Positions 24,346 through 34,482 are shown, counted from the first letter of the stretch. The stretch is 64,000 nucleotides of DNA from Sphingomonadaceae bacterium 3R27E2-A (GCA_005503165.1 SCNT01000002.1:1-64000); one strand, 5' to 3'. Notes: generated from the sequence alone by a model not told the origin. Numbers and translations are program-made.

Positions 24346-25433
24346 GCCGCCGGCTCGCGATCGCCGCCATCCTCCTCCTCGGGCTGGCGGCGGCGGTCTG
24401 GGCCGTGCTTCCCGACGGCAGGGCCGCGCGTATCGAGCGTCATGCCCGATGTTATGACCCGGCGGCGCTGCCGCAGGTCGACACGCTCGCCGATGGCCGT
24501 AAGGCGGTGCGCCTGCGCGTCCTGCTGTGGAATGTCGAGGGCCTGCCCTGGCCGATCCGCAGCGGGCGCGAGCCCAAGCTCGCCGCGATCGCCGACTGGA
24601 TCGCCGCGCGGCGAAAGGCCGGCGCCGGCCCCGACATATTGATCCTGCACAAAGCCTTCACGCCCGCGGCCTCGCGCATCGCCGCCGTCGCCGGCTATGG
24701 CAACATCTTTCCCGGCCCCGCGCTGGACGACAAACGCCGGCTTCCCGCCGCGACCCCGCCGGCGGGCTACCTGGATGCAGCGCGCTGGTGGAAAGGCGAA
24801 GGCATCGGCAAATGGCTCGACGGCGGCCTCTATGTCGCAACCGACCTGCCGGTCATCGACCAGGCACGCGACGCTTTCGACGCCGACAACTGCGCGGGCT
24901 ACGACTGCCTGTCGAACAAGGGCGGCCTTGCCCTTCGCGTCGCCGTCCCCGGTGCGCCCGAGGCGCTCGCGCTGTTCAACACCCATCGCAATTCGCGCGA
25001 GCCGGCCCAGGTCGGCCTCGCGCGCGCCGAGGCCTCGCACCTCCTTCAGACCGATGAAAATGACACTCTTCTCGCAGCCTTCGGCGACGATGGCGCGATG
25101 ATCGCGGCGGGCGATTTCAACAACTACCGCGCAGGCGACAAGACGGGCCGCTTCGCCGCCGACCCCGCGTTCCGGCTGGCGGCCAAAGGCCCGGGCTTCG
25201 CCGCCCGCGCCGCGCCGATGACCGACCCAAGGGCATGGACCGACGCCTACGACCTGCTCGGTTTTCGTGGCTCGGACGCGCTGCGGGTCGAGCCGCTCGC
25301 CGTCGCCACGCTCTTCGACGGCAACAATGGCCCTGTTCTTTCGGACCATCCGGCCCAATATGCGATCTTCCGGCTCAGCTGGCGCGGCGACGCGCCCGCA
25401 GCGCCGGTCCTGGTGCCGACCTGCACGATCTGA
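24321..25433 (+). CDS. Endonuclease/exonuclease/phosphatase-fold protein, membrane-anchored or exported
   Basis: A 370-residue protein with an N-terminal hydrophobic segment (LAIAAILLLGLAAAVWAVLP), so it acts outside the cytoplasm or is anchored. The fold is indicated by RLRVLLWNVEGLPWP, LALFNTHRNS, IAAGDFNNYR and LSDHPAQYAIF, the Asn, His, Asp-Asn and Asp-His catalytic set of the EEP superfamily. The spacing and lack of DNA-binding insertions suit a sphingomyelinase- or phosphodiesterase-like member, but the substrate is unknown. The start at 24321 overlaps the end of the oligopeptidase gene by 25 bases. Confidence 0.75.
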   Translation: MDRAERRIGRRLAIAAILLLGLAAAVWAVLPDGRAARIERHARCYDPAALPQVDTLADGRKAVRLRVLLWNVEGLPWPIRSGREPKLAAIADWIAARRKAGAGPDILILHKAFTPAASRIAAVAGYGNIFPGPALDDKRRLPAATPPAGYLDAARWWKGEGIGKWLDGGLYVATDLPVIDQARDAFDADNCAGYDCLSNKGGLALRVAVPGAPEALALFNTHRNSREPAQVGLARAEASHLLQTDENDTLLAAFGDDGAMIAAGDFNNYRAGDKTGRFAADPAFRLAAKGPGFAARAAPMTDPRAWTDAYDLLGFRGSDALRVEPLAVATLFDGNNGPVLSDHPAQYAIFRLSWRGDAPAAPVLVPTCTI

Positions 25434-25448
25434 TCCCGAAAGAAGCCC

Positions 25449-25937
25449 ATGTCCTTTGCCTTCGCGCCCACCGCCACTTCCGCCGAGGCCCGCTGGGCCG
25501 AAACCGCCGACGCCGCCGCAGCGCTCGTCGCGGGCGAGCCCGACGGCATCGCCAATATGGCCAATGTCGCGGCGCTGATCTGGCAGGCGATCCCCGATTT
25601 GAACTGGGCGGGCTTCTACCGCTTCGACGGCGCCGAGCTCGTCCTCGGCCCCTTCCAGGGCAAGGCCGCGTGCATCCGCATCCCGCTGGGCAAGGGCGTC
25701 TGCGGCGCCGCGGCGCGCACGCGCGAGACCCAGCGCGTCGGGGACGTCCACGCCTTCCCCGGCCATATCGCCTGCGACGCCGACAGCCGCAGCGAGCTCG
25801 TCGTGCCGATCGTCGCGGAGGGCCGGCTGGTCGGCGTGCTCGATCTCGACAGCCCGCTGCCGTCGCGCTTTTCGGCCGACGACCAGCGCGGTGCCGAAGC
25901 CCTCGTCGCGCGGATCGCGGCGGCGCTGGCTGGCTAA
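25449..25937 (+). CDS. msrC: Free methionine-(R)-sulfoxide reductase (GAF domain)
   Basis: Reduces free methionine-R-sulfoxide. The 162-residue product is a single GAF domain: LIWQAIPDLNWAGFYRFDG, GPFQGKAACIRIPLGKGVCG, then DVHAFPGHIACDADSRSE. The three cysteines, in AACIRI, GVCGAA and HIACD, match the catalytic and resolving positions of E. coli YebR, which separates it from sensory GAF proteins. It follows the EEP-fold gene by 15 bases and may be cotranscribed. It is followed by a repeat-rich gap. Confidence 0.9.
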   Translation: MSFAFAPTATSAEARWAETADAAAALVAGEPDGIANMANVAALIWQAIPDLNWAGFYRFDGAELVLGPFQGKAACIRIPLGKGVCGAAARTRETQRVGDVHAFPGHIACDADSRSELVVPIVAEGRLVGVLDLDSPLPSRFSADDQRGAEALVARIAAALAG

Positions 25938-25938
25938 A

Positions 25939-26108
25939 CCTCCCCCTTGATGGGGGAGGCAGCGGGACTTGGCAGCTTGCTGCCTGGTCGCAGCGGTGGG
26001 GGTGCGGCTTCGGCCTGAAATGACTACGCCGGGACGCACGATCACGCTCATCCAACTCCGCCTAGGCCGGTGGGCGGCCGAGGCTTTGTATCCTTCTCCC
26101 ATCAAGGG
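25939..26108. repeat. Second-family repeat and hairpins in the gap 25938-26270
   Basis: It opens with the 8-bp hairpin CCTCCCCC/GGGGGAGG (25939-25959) just after the msrC stop. Next come GGCAGCTTGCTGCC, shared with the element at 13594-13754, and GCAGCGGTGGGGGTGCGGC. It closes with the hairpin CCTTCTCCCATCAAGGGAGAAGG near 26091-26113. The rest of the 333-base gap, 26109-26270, is leader for the glycine-zipper gene; AACAGGGAG at 26256-26264 is its ribosome-binding site. Confidence 0.65.
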
Positions 26109-26270
26109 AGAAGGATTGCAGGCCGCGCCAGTCTCGAAATCTGCCCCAGATCGGGACAAGCCAGTCAAGGTAAACGGATTCGCCGACGGACTGTGCATTT
26201 GCTAAACACTTTGTTAACCAATGGCCCTCGCCGCCCCCGGCCAGGCTCACGGAAAACAGGGAGTTACGCC

Positions 26271-27185
26271 ATGCGCACCGCACTTCTTCTGGGTATCGCC
26301 GCCGGATCGCTGCTGCTGACCGGCCACGCCCACGCCGGCGACAAGAAAGCCCGGCTCGATTATGGCGCGCCGACCGCGTCCGACACGCGTGTCTACACCG
26401 GCTATCCCGACCGCGTGCCGAGCGAGGTCGACTATCGCCAGGTGAATGGCACCTACGACGCCGAGGGGCGCTGGACCGGCACCTGGAACGGTACCTATGA
26501 AGCCCCCGACGGCCGCGTCTACGACGGCCGCTACGAAGGCACGGTCGAGGGCGCGGGCACCAGCTATGCCCCGCCGCCGCCGGCCTATGATCCTTATTAT
26601 GACGGCGACGACGGTTATCGCGGCGGTTACGACGCGAACTACGACGCCGACATGGAGCGCCGCTGTGGCCGGGGGGGCACAGTTGGCGGGGCGGTTGTCG
26701 GCGGACTGGTGGGGGGCATCGCCGGCAACCGCATCGCCGGCAAGGGCAACCGCACCGAAGGCACGATCATCGGCGGCGCGCTGGGTGCGGTCGCGGGCGG
26801 CGCGATCGGCAGCGCCGCGGACAAGCAGCGCTGCGACGAATGGTGGGCCAGCCGCGGCGGCCACCATCGCCAGGGCGGCAGCTATTACCGGCAGGAAAGC
26901 TATTCGCACGGCGGCGGTTATCCGCCACCGCCCGCCTATCATGGTCATGGTTCGACCACCGTCTATCAGCACGGCGGCTACGGTCATTACGGCTATGGCG
27001 CGCCCTATGGCTATTATACCCCGGGGGTGGTCGTCACCACGGTGATCACCACCGGCGCGCCCGTGGTGACCGAGACGATCGAGACCTCGACCCGCACCTA
27101 TTACGAGAATGTGCCGGTGAAGAAGAAGCGCTACGTCGCCAAGAAGAAGTGGAAGCCCCGGCCCAAGCCGCGCTGCGTCTGCTGA
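26271..27185 (+). CDS. Exported glycine-zipper (2TM) protein
   Basis: 304 residues, function unknown. A signal peptide (LLGIAAGSLLLTGHAHA) precedes a Tyr/Asp/Gly-rich region with WTGTWNGTYEAPDGRVYDGR. Residues of about 130-185 form a glycine zipper, GGAVVGGLVGGIAGNRIAG and then IIGGALGAVAGGAIGSAAD, the pattern of Rickettsia 17-kDa-antigen-like 2TM domains that insert in the outer membrane. A Gly/His/Tyr-rich stretch follows, then a very basic end (KKKRYVAKKKWKPRPKP). The start was set at 26271 by the ribosome-binding site and signal peptide. It stands alone between two repeat-containing gaps. Confidence 0.85.
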   Translation: MRTALLLGIAAGSLLLTGHAHAGDKKARLDYGAPTASDTRVYTGYPDRVPSEVDYRQVNGTYDAEGRWTGTWNGTYEAPDGRVYDGRYEGTVEGAGTSYAPPPPAYDPYYDGDDGYRGGYDANYDADMERRCGRGGTVGGAVVGGLVGGIAGNRIAGKGNRTEGTIIGGALGAVAGGAIGSAADKQRCDEWWASRGGHHRQGGSYYRQESYSHGGGYPPPPAYHGHGSTTVYQHGGYGHYGYGAPYGYYTPGVVVTTVITTGAPVVTETIETSTRTYYENVPVKKKRYVAKKKWKPRPKPRCVC

Positions 27186-27230
27186 TTTTCGGGGGAAGCG
27201 TGGCTGGAAGCGGGCGTTAGGCGCCATTCC

Positions 27231-27369
27231 AATCCTCCCTGTCGCGCAGCGATGGAGAAGGAGGCCATGCGAAGCATGGTGGAGGGCCGACAGCCACAAA
27301 CCGGGGCTTATGGCATCCGCCCCTCCACCGCCTTCGGCAGTCCCCCCCCCGCTTCGCCGCAGGGAGGAC
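27231..27369. repeat. Dispersed palindromic intergenic repeat, copy 7 (degenerate)
   Basis: Begins AATCCTCCCTGTCGCGCAGC and ends CGCCGCAGGGAGGA, but the inner arms have drifted (GATGGAGAAGGAGGCCATGC and a run of nine C at about 27342-27350). It lies in a 563-base gap. Beyond it, 27370-27748 holds an A-run near 27417-27424, a tandem GTGACCTT repeat at 27544-27560, and the clpP leader. I see no open frame with coding character there. Confidence 0.85.
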
Positions 27370-27653
27370 CGTGAGCGCCCGCTCGCCCGCCCCCCGAGCG
27401 GCCGTTCGGCATCCGAAAAAAAAGCTGTCCTAATAAATTCGGGCGCTTTAGGGTCGCACCCGATGCCCCTGCCCGTCGCTTCGCCTTGCCCTCCTGCACT
27501 TCGGGCGGCGGCATACGCGGGTATCATTTTACCTATACGTAGCGTGACCTTCGTGACCTTTGGAACAAAATTGCGCCGACGCCCCATCGCATCGCCGGCC
27601 CGAATCGGGTCGCGATGATCCCGCGTCGGCGACCGGCCGGTCGGATTTGCCCC

Positions 27654-27682
27654 CTTGAAACACTTCGCCTTGCCGCCGATGT
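27654..27682 (+). promoter_or_regulatory. Possible RpoH (heat-shock) promoter of clpP
   Basis: CTTGAAA at 27654-27660 matches the sigma-32 -35 consensus. After 15 bases, CCGATGT at 27676-27682 partly matches the CCCATNT -10. The start of transcription would be about 60 bases before the clpP ATG. ClpP is heat-inducible in many proteobacteria, which fits, but the -10 match is imperfect. Confidence 0.4.
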
Positions 27683-27748
27683 AGGGCGCCGAGGGGCAGC
27701 CCGCCGGTTCGCGGCAGGGCATCCCGAACAACGAAGGACGAATTCCCA

Positions 27749-28399
27749 ATGATCGACCCGCTGAGCGCACTGGTTCCCGTCGTCGTCGAGCAGACGAGCC
27801 GCGGCGAACGGAGCTTCGACATTTTCTCCCGCCTGCTGCGCGAACGGATCGTCTTCGTCACCGGCGAGGTCGAGGACCAGATGGCTTCGCTGATCGTCGC
27901 GCAATTGCTGTTCCTCGAATCGGAAAATCCGAAGAAGGACATCTATATGTACATCAACTCGCCGGGCGGCGTGGTCACGGCGGGCATGGCGATCCACGAC
28001 ACCATGCAGTATATCCGCCCGCGCGTCGGCACGGTCTGCATCGGTCAGGCCGCGTCGATGGGCAGCTTCCTGCTCGCCGCGGGCGAACCCGGCATGCGCG
28101 TCGCGCTGACCAACGCGCGCGTGATGGTTCACCAGCCCTCGGGCGGCGCGCGCGGCATGGCGTCGGACATCGAGATCCAGGCGAAAGAGATTTTGCGCAT
28201 CCGCAAGCGGATGAACGACCTCTACGTCAAATATACCGGCAAGTCGCTGAAAGAGATCGAAAAGGCGATGGACCGCGACACCTTCCTCGAAGCCGACGAG
28301 GCCAAGGCCTTCGGCATCGTCGACCATGTCTACGACCGCCGTCCTGGCGCCCCGGGCGACGACGCGGCCAGGGATGTGAGCGAAGGCCCGACGCCCTGA
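27749..28399 (+). CDS. clpP: ATP-dependent Clp protease proteolytic subunit ClpP
   Basis: Serine peptidase that forms a double heptameric chamber and degrades proteins unfolded by ClpX or ClpA. The 216 residues have the ClpP start [20 protein letters not shown], oxyanion region [15 protein letters not shown], catalytic Ser in [14 protein letters not shown], His in [15 protein letters not shown], and catalytic Asp in [12 protein letters not shown]. Upstream is a possible heat-shock promoter. clpX follows after about 230 bases that include a 12-bp hairpin, so the two may be transcribed both together and separately. The trigger-factor gene that often precedes clpP is absent. Confidence 0.97.
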   Translation: MIDPLSALVPVVVEQTSRGERSFDIFSRLLRERIVFVTGEVEDQMASLIVAQLLFLESENPKKDIYMYINSPGGVVTAGMAIHDTMQYIRPRVGTVCIGQAASMGSFLLAAGEPGMRVALTNARVMVHQPSGGARGMASDIEIQAKEILRIRKRMNDLYVKYTGKSLKEIEKAMDRDTFLEADEAKAFGIVDHVYDRRPGAPGDDAARDVSEGPTP

Positions 28400-28409
28400 C
28401 GAACCCTCT

Positions 28410-28437
28410 CGTCACCCCGGACCTATCCGGGGTGACG
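28410..28437. other. 12-bp perfect hairpin between clpP and clpX
   Basis: CGTCACCCCGGA (28410-28421) pairs perfectly with TCCGGGGTGACG (28426-28437) across a CCTA loop. No T-run follows on either strand, so it is not a classical intrinsic terminator. It may attenuate clpP-clpX read-through or stabilise the clpP 3' end. GTCACCCC/GGGGTGAC-type hairpins are often dispersed repeats in related genomes. Confidence 0.6.
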
Positions 28438-28630
28438 GAAACATAAGCCGGTAACCGCGTTTCTTGACGGGCTGTTGGCGGCTTGGGCCTAGCCGGGACA
28501 TTGTATCCATGTCACCCAATTGCCATATTGTAATCGGGGTGACGGGGGCTAGGATGATCGGCGGCGTCTCCAGCGGGGGCGGCGCCAGCATGGGCCCGGC
28601 GGCGATTCGCCCGGCCTCAAAAGGAATTTT

Positions 28631-29902
<1,272 letters not shown>

Positions 29903-29907
29903 GTCGC

Positions 29908-29932
29908 GGCGCGCGCCGCTGCGGCGCGCGCC
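29908..29932. other. GC-rich palindrome after clpX
   Basis: GGCGCGCGCCGC and GCGGCGCGCGCC form a 12-bp stem with a single T between them, five bases after the clpX stop. A smaller hairpin TGTTGC/GCAACA follows at 29938-29955. There is no T-run, so termination is uncertain. It could mark the clpX 3' end. Confidence 0.5.
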
Positions 29933-30167
29933 AGCGATGTTGCATTGCAGCAACACCCCGGAGGAAAAACGCAGCCGCGCTTGTGGATAAGTCGCGGCGT
30001 GCGACGCAAAACGGGGCTTTTTTCGTTTCGGCGGCAACGATCCGCCACGCCCGGCTTGCACTGTCACAATTGCTGTCACAATCGTGCCACATGCGGGCTT
30101 CAGGGGCGCTCGCAGGTCAGGCGCGCCCCATTTCGTGCGCCTGCCAGATGCACCAAAGGGGACATTC

Positions 30168-33100
30168 ATGAAACTTCGTTATTCGATCGCCGCGAGCCTT
30201 ATGGCCATCAGCGCGGCGACGGTCATCGCGGCGCCGGCGGCGGCGCAGCAGATCACCACTGGCATCCAGGGCCAGGTCAACGACGACAACGGCGCGCCGA
30301 TCGGCGGCGCGACGGTCGTCATCACCGACACGCGCACGGGCTCGGAACGTACGCTGACCACCGACGCCAGCGGCCGCTTCGGCGCGTCGGGCCTGGTCAC
30401 CGGCGGCCCCTACAGCGTCTCGGTCAACGCCGGCGCCTATGAAGGCCAGACGCTCAGCGACATTTACACCACGCTGCAGGGCAACACCGACCTCACCTTC
30501 TCGCTCTCGTCGGGCGGCGGCGAAATCGTCGTCACCGGTAGCCGCGTCCGCGTGACCCAGCTCGAAGTCGGTCCCGGCACCAGCTTCACCGCCGAAGTGC
30601 TGACGAGCGCGCCGTCGTTCAACCGCGACGTCCGCGATATCATCCGCCTCGACCCGCGCGTCAGCCTCGACCGCGACGATGGCGGCTCGGGCCAGGACCG
30701 TATCTCGTGCCTCGGCGGCAACGACCGCGGCAACGCCTTCACCGTCGACGGCATCAGCCAGGGCGACGTCTACGGTCTCAACGACACCGGCTTCTCGTCG
30801 CGCTCGTCCACCCCGCTGCCCTATGACGCGACCCGCGAAGCGCAGGTCCAGTTCGCACCCTTCGACGTCGACTATGGTTCGTTCACCGGCTGCGCGATCA
30901 ACATCGTGACCAAGTCGGGTACCAACGATTACAAGTTCGGCGGCTTCTTCGAATATTCGGACAACGGCATGCGCGGCGATTCGCTGCCCGGCATCGCCAA
31001 GCTTCCGCCGGTGAAGCCCGAAAAGCGCTGGGGCGCGTGGCTCGGCGGCCCGATCATCAAGGACAAGCTATTCTTCTTCGGTGCCTATGAGCATCAGGAA
31101 GCCGGTCAGTCGCAGGACGACGGGCCCGTCGGCGGCGGCTATGCCAACCAACAGACCGGCATCACCGTCGCGCAGTTCCAGGAAATTTCCGACGTGCTGA
31201 GCGACGTTTATGGCATCGAAACGGGTCCGCTGGTCACCAATCGCCCGTTCAAGAACGACCGCTATTTCGGTCGCCTCGACTGGCAGATTACCGACGATCA
31301 CCGCTTCGAGGCGACCTACCAGCGCCTCGAAGAAGGCTCGACCCGCGCCGACGACCTGTTCACGGGATCGTCGCCGCAGGCCATCGGCCTCAACACCTTC
31401 TATACCAGCGGGACCAAATCGAACTATTATTCGGGCCGCCTTTATTCGCAGTGGAGCGACGATTTCTCGACCGAAATCCGCTATTCGCGTTCGGAAGTTC
31501 GCGACCGCCAGGATCCGATCGGCGGCGGCGAAGCGCAGTCGGACAATCCGATCCCGCGCATCATCGTCGGCATCGACAACCCGACGGGCATCGACGGCGC
31601 CGTCCTCGCTGGTCCGGGCAACTCGCGCTCGGCGAATGACCTGCGCACCAATATCGACCAGTATCGCGCCGTCGCGAAACTGAGCAGCGGCGACCACGAC
31701 CTCAAGGTCGGCTTCGAACTCAACCGCGCCGACCTGTTCAACCTGTTCGTGCAGAACGCGACCGGCACTTTGGTGTTCCGCAACATCAACGACCTGCGCG
31801 CGGGGCTGCTGTCTCCGGGTCTCGGCAACAACCAGACCAGCACCACCGCGGGCAACGTCATCGGCGGCCAGACCGAAGGCGCCTTCGGCAACTTCTCGGC
31901 CACCGGCGACGTCACCGACGCCGCCGCCGCTTTCAAGCGCAGCATCTACTCGATCTTTGCGCAGGACGACTGGCAGATCAACGACAGCCTGAGCGCCGTG
32001 GCCGGCGTTCGCGCCGACTGGTACGACGGCGGTCGCCCGGCCTTCAACCCGGTGTTCCAGGAACGCTATGGCATCCCCAACAGCATCGGTTTCAGCGCGC
32101 TGCCCCCGGTGATCTCGCCGCGCGTCGCGCTGACCTATGACATGAACGATTTCGCCGTGTTCAGCCGCGCCAAGCTGACCGCCGGCGTCGGCATCTTCTC
32201 GGGCGGCGATCCGCTGGTGTGGTTCGGCAACGCGTTCCAGAACGACGGCCGCGGTTTCGCGACGGGCAGCACCCAGTCGGCAAACTGCCCGACCGGCCAG
32301 ATCAGCGTGCTGACGGGCGGCCAGTTCACCGGCGTTCCGGCCTGCATCCGGGCCGACGCCGTGGCGCAGGCCTCGCGCGGTCTGGGCGATACCCAGTCGA
32401 TCAGCCCCGACATCAAGATGCCGACGGTGCTGCGCGCCAACATCGGCTTCTCGTCGGAACTGAACTTCGCTCCCTCCGGCTTCTTCAGCGGCTGGAACCT
32501 GAACCTCGACTATATCTACAGCAAATATCGCGACTCGCTGACCATCGTCGACCTGTCGCAGACGGTCGATCCCCGCATCGGCATCAACGGCTTCACCATC
32601 GACGGCCGCCCGATCTATCGCTCGATCGATCCGAATGCTGCCGGCTGTAATGCCGAACTGGTCGACCTGAACCCGGGCCCGGTCTTCACCGGCGTCACCG
32701 CGGCCTGTTTCAATACCAGCCGCGACGACGAACTGCAGCTGACCAACGCCGGGGGCTATCGCAGCCACAACGCGTCGATCATCCTGTCGAAGAATTTCGA
32801 CGGCGGCCTGTTCACCGAGAATGGCAATGTCGATTTCAACCTCGGCTACGCCTACACCGACTCGCAGGATCGCCGCAGCATGTACAACTCGACGGCGGGG
32901 TCGAACTATGACCTCGTCGCCGCGTTCGACCGCCAGAATCCCGCCGCTTCGCGCGGTTTCTACGAGAGCCGTCACAATATCTCGACGCGCCTCTCGTTCC
33001 GCGAGGAGTTCTTCGAGGATCTGTCCACGCGCTTCTCGATCTCGTTCATCGCGCGCTCGGGCCGTCCGTACAGCCTGACCTTCGGCGGCACGACCTTCTT

Positions 33101-33602
33101 CAACGACAGTGCCTCGGGCAGCGACAATGCGCTCGCCTATCTGCCCACGGGTCTGAGCGATCCGAACGTTTCGCCCTCGTCGACAATTTCGGCGGCGAAC
33201 ATGCAGGCGCTGGTGGACTATATCAACGGCACGGGCTGCGCCAAAAAGCATATCGGCACCACCGTTCCGCGCAATACCTGCACGAACGACTGGTATTTCG
33301 ACATGGACCTGTCCTTCTCGCAGGAAATCCCGGGCCCGGCTCGCCTGTTCGGCAAGAATGACAAGATCAAGCTCTATGCCACGATGGACAATTTCCTGAA
33401 CTTCCTCGACAAGGACTGGAACAACCAGCATCGCCGGAACTTCGCGGGCCTGCAGGACATTGCGACCATCAGCGGCATCGATGCGCAGGGCCGTTACATC
33501 TTTACCGGCTTCAACGGTGCGCAGAGCATCGCGGACGACAACGGCATCAACGTGTCGTCGTCGGTGTGGCGCCTGAAGGTTGGCGTGTCCTACGAGTTCT
33601 GA
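30168..33602 (+). CDS. TonB-dependent receptor, Oar-like, with N-terminal carboxypeptidase-regulatory-like domain
   Basis: Outer-membrane beta-barrel transporter of 1144 residues. The start at 30168 gives a signal peptide ending near APAAAQQ (residues 23-28). Residues of about 28-115 are a beta-sandwich domain: GIQGQVNDDNGAPIGGATV and TGSERTLTTDASGRFG. A TonB-box-like GEIVVTGSR is near residue 120. The plug follows (DVRDIIRLDPRVSLDRDDGG), then the barrel, which ends VWRLKVGVSYEF with the expected terminal Phe. This architecture is that of Oar-like receptors, whose substrate is often unknown. It stands alone with a strong terminator. Confidence 0.92.
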   Translation: MKLRYSIAASLMAISAATVIAAPAAAQQITTGIQGQVNDDNGAPIGGATVVITDTRTGSERTLTTDASGRFGASGLVTGGPYSVSVNAGAYEGQTLSDIYTTLQGNTDLTFSLSSGGGEIVVTGSRVRVTQLEVGPGTSFTAEVLTSAPSFNRDVRDIIRLDPRVSLDRDDGGSGQDRISCLGGNDRGNAFTVDGISQGDVYGLNDTGFSSRSSTPLPYDATREAQVQFAPFDVDYGSFTGCAINIVTKSGTNDYKFGGFFEYSDNGMRGDSLPGIAKLPPVKPEKRWGAWLGGPIIKDKLFFFGAYEHQEAGQSQDDGPVGGGYANQQTGITVAQFQEISDVLSDVYGIETGPLVTNRPFKNDRYFGRLDWQITDDHRFEATYQRLEEGSTRADDLFTGSSPQAIGLNTFYTSGTKSNYYSGRLYSQWSDDFSTEIRYSRSEVRDRQDPIGGGEAQSDNPIPRIIVGIDNPTGIDGAVLAGPGNSRSANDLRTNIDQYRAVAKLSSGDHDLKVGFELNRADLFNLFVQNATGTLVFRNINDLRAGLLSPGLGNNQTSTTAGNVIGGQTEGAFGNFSATGDVTDAAAAFKRSIYSIFAQDDWQINDSLSAVAGVRADWYDGGRPAFNPVFQERYGIPNSIGFSALPPVISPRVALTYDMNDFAVFSRAKLTAGVGIFSGGDPLVWFGNAFQNDGRGFATGSTQSANCPTGQISVLTGGQFTGVPACIRADAVAQASRGLGDTQSISPDIKMPTVLRANIGFSSELNFAPSGFFSGWNLNLDYIYSKYRDSLTIVDLSQTVDPRIGINGFTIDGRPIYRSIDPNAAGCNAELVDLNPGPVFTGVTAACFNTSRDDELQLTNAGGYRSHNASIILSKNFDGGLFTENGNVDFNLGYAYTDSQDRRSMYNSTAGSNYDLVAAFDRQNPAASRGFYESRHNISTRLSFREEFFEDLSTRFSISFIARSGRPYSLTFGGTTFFNDSASGSDNALAYLPTGLSDPNVSPSSTISAANMQALVDYINGTGCAKKHIGTTVPRNTCTNDWYFDMDLSFSQEIPGPARLFGKNDKIKLYATMDNFLNFLDKDWNNQHRRNFAGLQDIATISGIDAQGRYIFTGFNGAQSIADDNGINVSSSVWRLKVGVSYEF

Positions 33603-33627
33603 TCCTCGAACAGACGGCAAGAAGAAG

Positions 33628-33660
33628 GGCGCGGGAGGCAACTCCCGCGCCTTTTTCTTT
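33628..33660 (+). terminator. Intrinsic terminator of the TonB-dependent receptor gene
   Basis: A perfect 10-bp stem, GGCGCGGGAG paired with CTCCCGCGCC, has a GCAA (GNRA) tetraloop and is followed by TTTTTCTTT. It begins 26 bases after the stop codon. Confidence 0.93.
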
Positions 33661-33706
33661 GCGTCGACGAAGTCGGGCGGACGCCTGCCGGCCGGCCGCC
33701 GGGCAA

Positions 33707-34117
33707 TCAGCCCGCGGCGAGGCGCCGTGCGGTATCCTGGACGAGCGCGATCATGTTGGGAACGCCCTGGGTGCGGTTCGACGACAGCTGGCGCGTGAGG
33801 TCGAAGGGTGCGAGCGCGGCGGCGACGTCCATCGCGGCGACTTCGGCGGCGGGCTTGTCCTGCACCGCGGCGAGGACGAGCGCAACGATGCCCTTGGTGA
33901 TCGCGGCGTTGCTGTCGGCGAGGAAATGCAAGGCTCCATCGTCCTGCGGCACCGGATAGACCCAGACGCTCGCCGAGCAGCCGCGCACCAGCGTGGCATC
34001 GGTTTTGAGCGCATCGGGCATCGGGTCGAGGCTGCGGCCGAGGTCGATCAGCAGGCGATAGCGATCGTCGCCGTCGAGGAAGTCATATTCTTCGAAAATG
34101 TCGTCGAGGCTGCGCAT
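33707..34117 (-). CDS. sufE: SufE-family sulfur-transfer protein
   Basis: SufE accepts persulfide sulfur from the cysteine desulfurase SufS and stimulates it in Fe-S cluster assembly. The 136 residues match the family: YDFLDGDDRYRLLIDLGRSL, LVRGCSASVWVYPV with the sulfur-accepting cysteine, AITKGIVALVLAAVQDKPA, and QLSSNRTQGVPNMIALVQ. No suf operon is nearby, so this is a stand-alone copy, as in many alphaproteobacteria. It lies just beyond the end of the psp operon on the same strand, separated by a hairpin. Confidence 0.92.
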   Translation of the reverse strand: MRSLDDIFEEYDFLDGDDRYRLLIDLGRSLDPMPDALKTDATLVRGCSASVWVYPVPQDDGALHFLADSNAAITKGIVALVLAAVQDKPAAEVAAMDVAAALAPFDLTRQLSSNRTQGVPNMIALVQDTARRLAAG

Positions 34118-34162
34118 GCGCGCGCCAGTGACAGATTTGGGGAGGCCTGGGAAGGGGCCTTA

Positions 34163-34189
34163 CCGTCGCCCCCCCAAGCGGGGCGACGG
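34163..34189. terminator. 10-bp hairpin at the end of the psp operon
   Basis: CCGTCGCCCC (34163-34172) pairs with GGGGCGACGG (34180-34189) across seven bases. It starts just after the last small psp-linked gene and before sufE, all on the minus strand. No T-run follows, so it may be a Rho-dependent end, an RNA-stabilising stem, or a dispersed repeat unit. Confidence 0.45.
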
Positions 34190-34194
34190 AATCG

Positions 34195-34443
34195 TTACAG
34201 ATCGACGCCCGCCGCGATCGCTTCGAGCTTGCGCAGCCGTTCCTTGAGATCGGCAATCTCGATGCGCGAGCCCGCGTGCGGGACGGTGGCGTCGTGCGCG
34301 ACGGTGGCGGCATGGCCGGCGGCAAGCTCGTCGCGCTTGAGCTGGATCCAGTCGCGCCAGCCGCGGAGCGCAACGAGGCTGACGATCGCCAGCGCGCTGA
34401 GCGCAACCGCGGCGGCGGTGAGGTCGGGAGTGATGAAAGCCAT
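34195..34443 (-). CDS. Small membrane/coiled-coil protein, last gene of psp operon (paralog E)
   Basis: 82 residues, not recognised as a named family. One hydrophobic segment (residues 9-27, LTAAAVALSALAIVSLVAL), a basic RGWRDWIQLKRDEL stretch, then a charged helix with RIEIADLKERLRKLEAI. The helix resembles the LKERxxxLERI core of the upstream paralogs, but this protein lacks their C-terminal EIxxLR motif. Being codirectional, 40 bases downstream of the previous gene and followed by a hairpin, it looks like the last gene of the operon that begins at the sigma-54 promoter near 37400. Confidence 0.7.
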   Translation of the reverse strand: MAFITPDLTAAAVALSALAIVSLVALRGWRDWIQLKRDELAAGHAATVAHDATVPHAGSRIEIADLKERLRKLEAIAAGVDL

Positions 34444-34482
34444 GAGCGTTGCTCCTTTGCCGGCGTTCGGGTTCTGGCGGGT

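Noticed and set aside
25449..25937. GAF protein as a cyclic-nucleotide or light sensor
   Set aside because: The three cysteines at the YebR positions and the single-domain length fit free methionine sulfoxide reductase.
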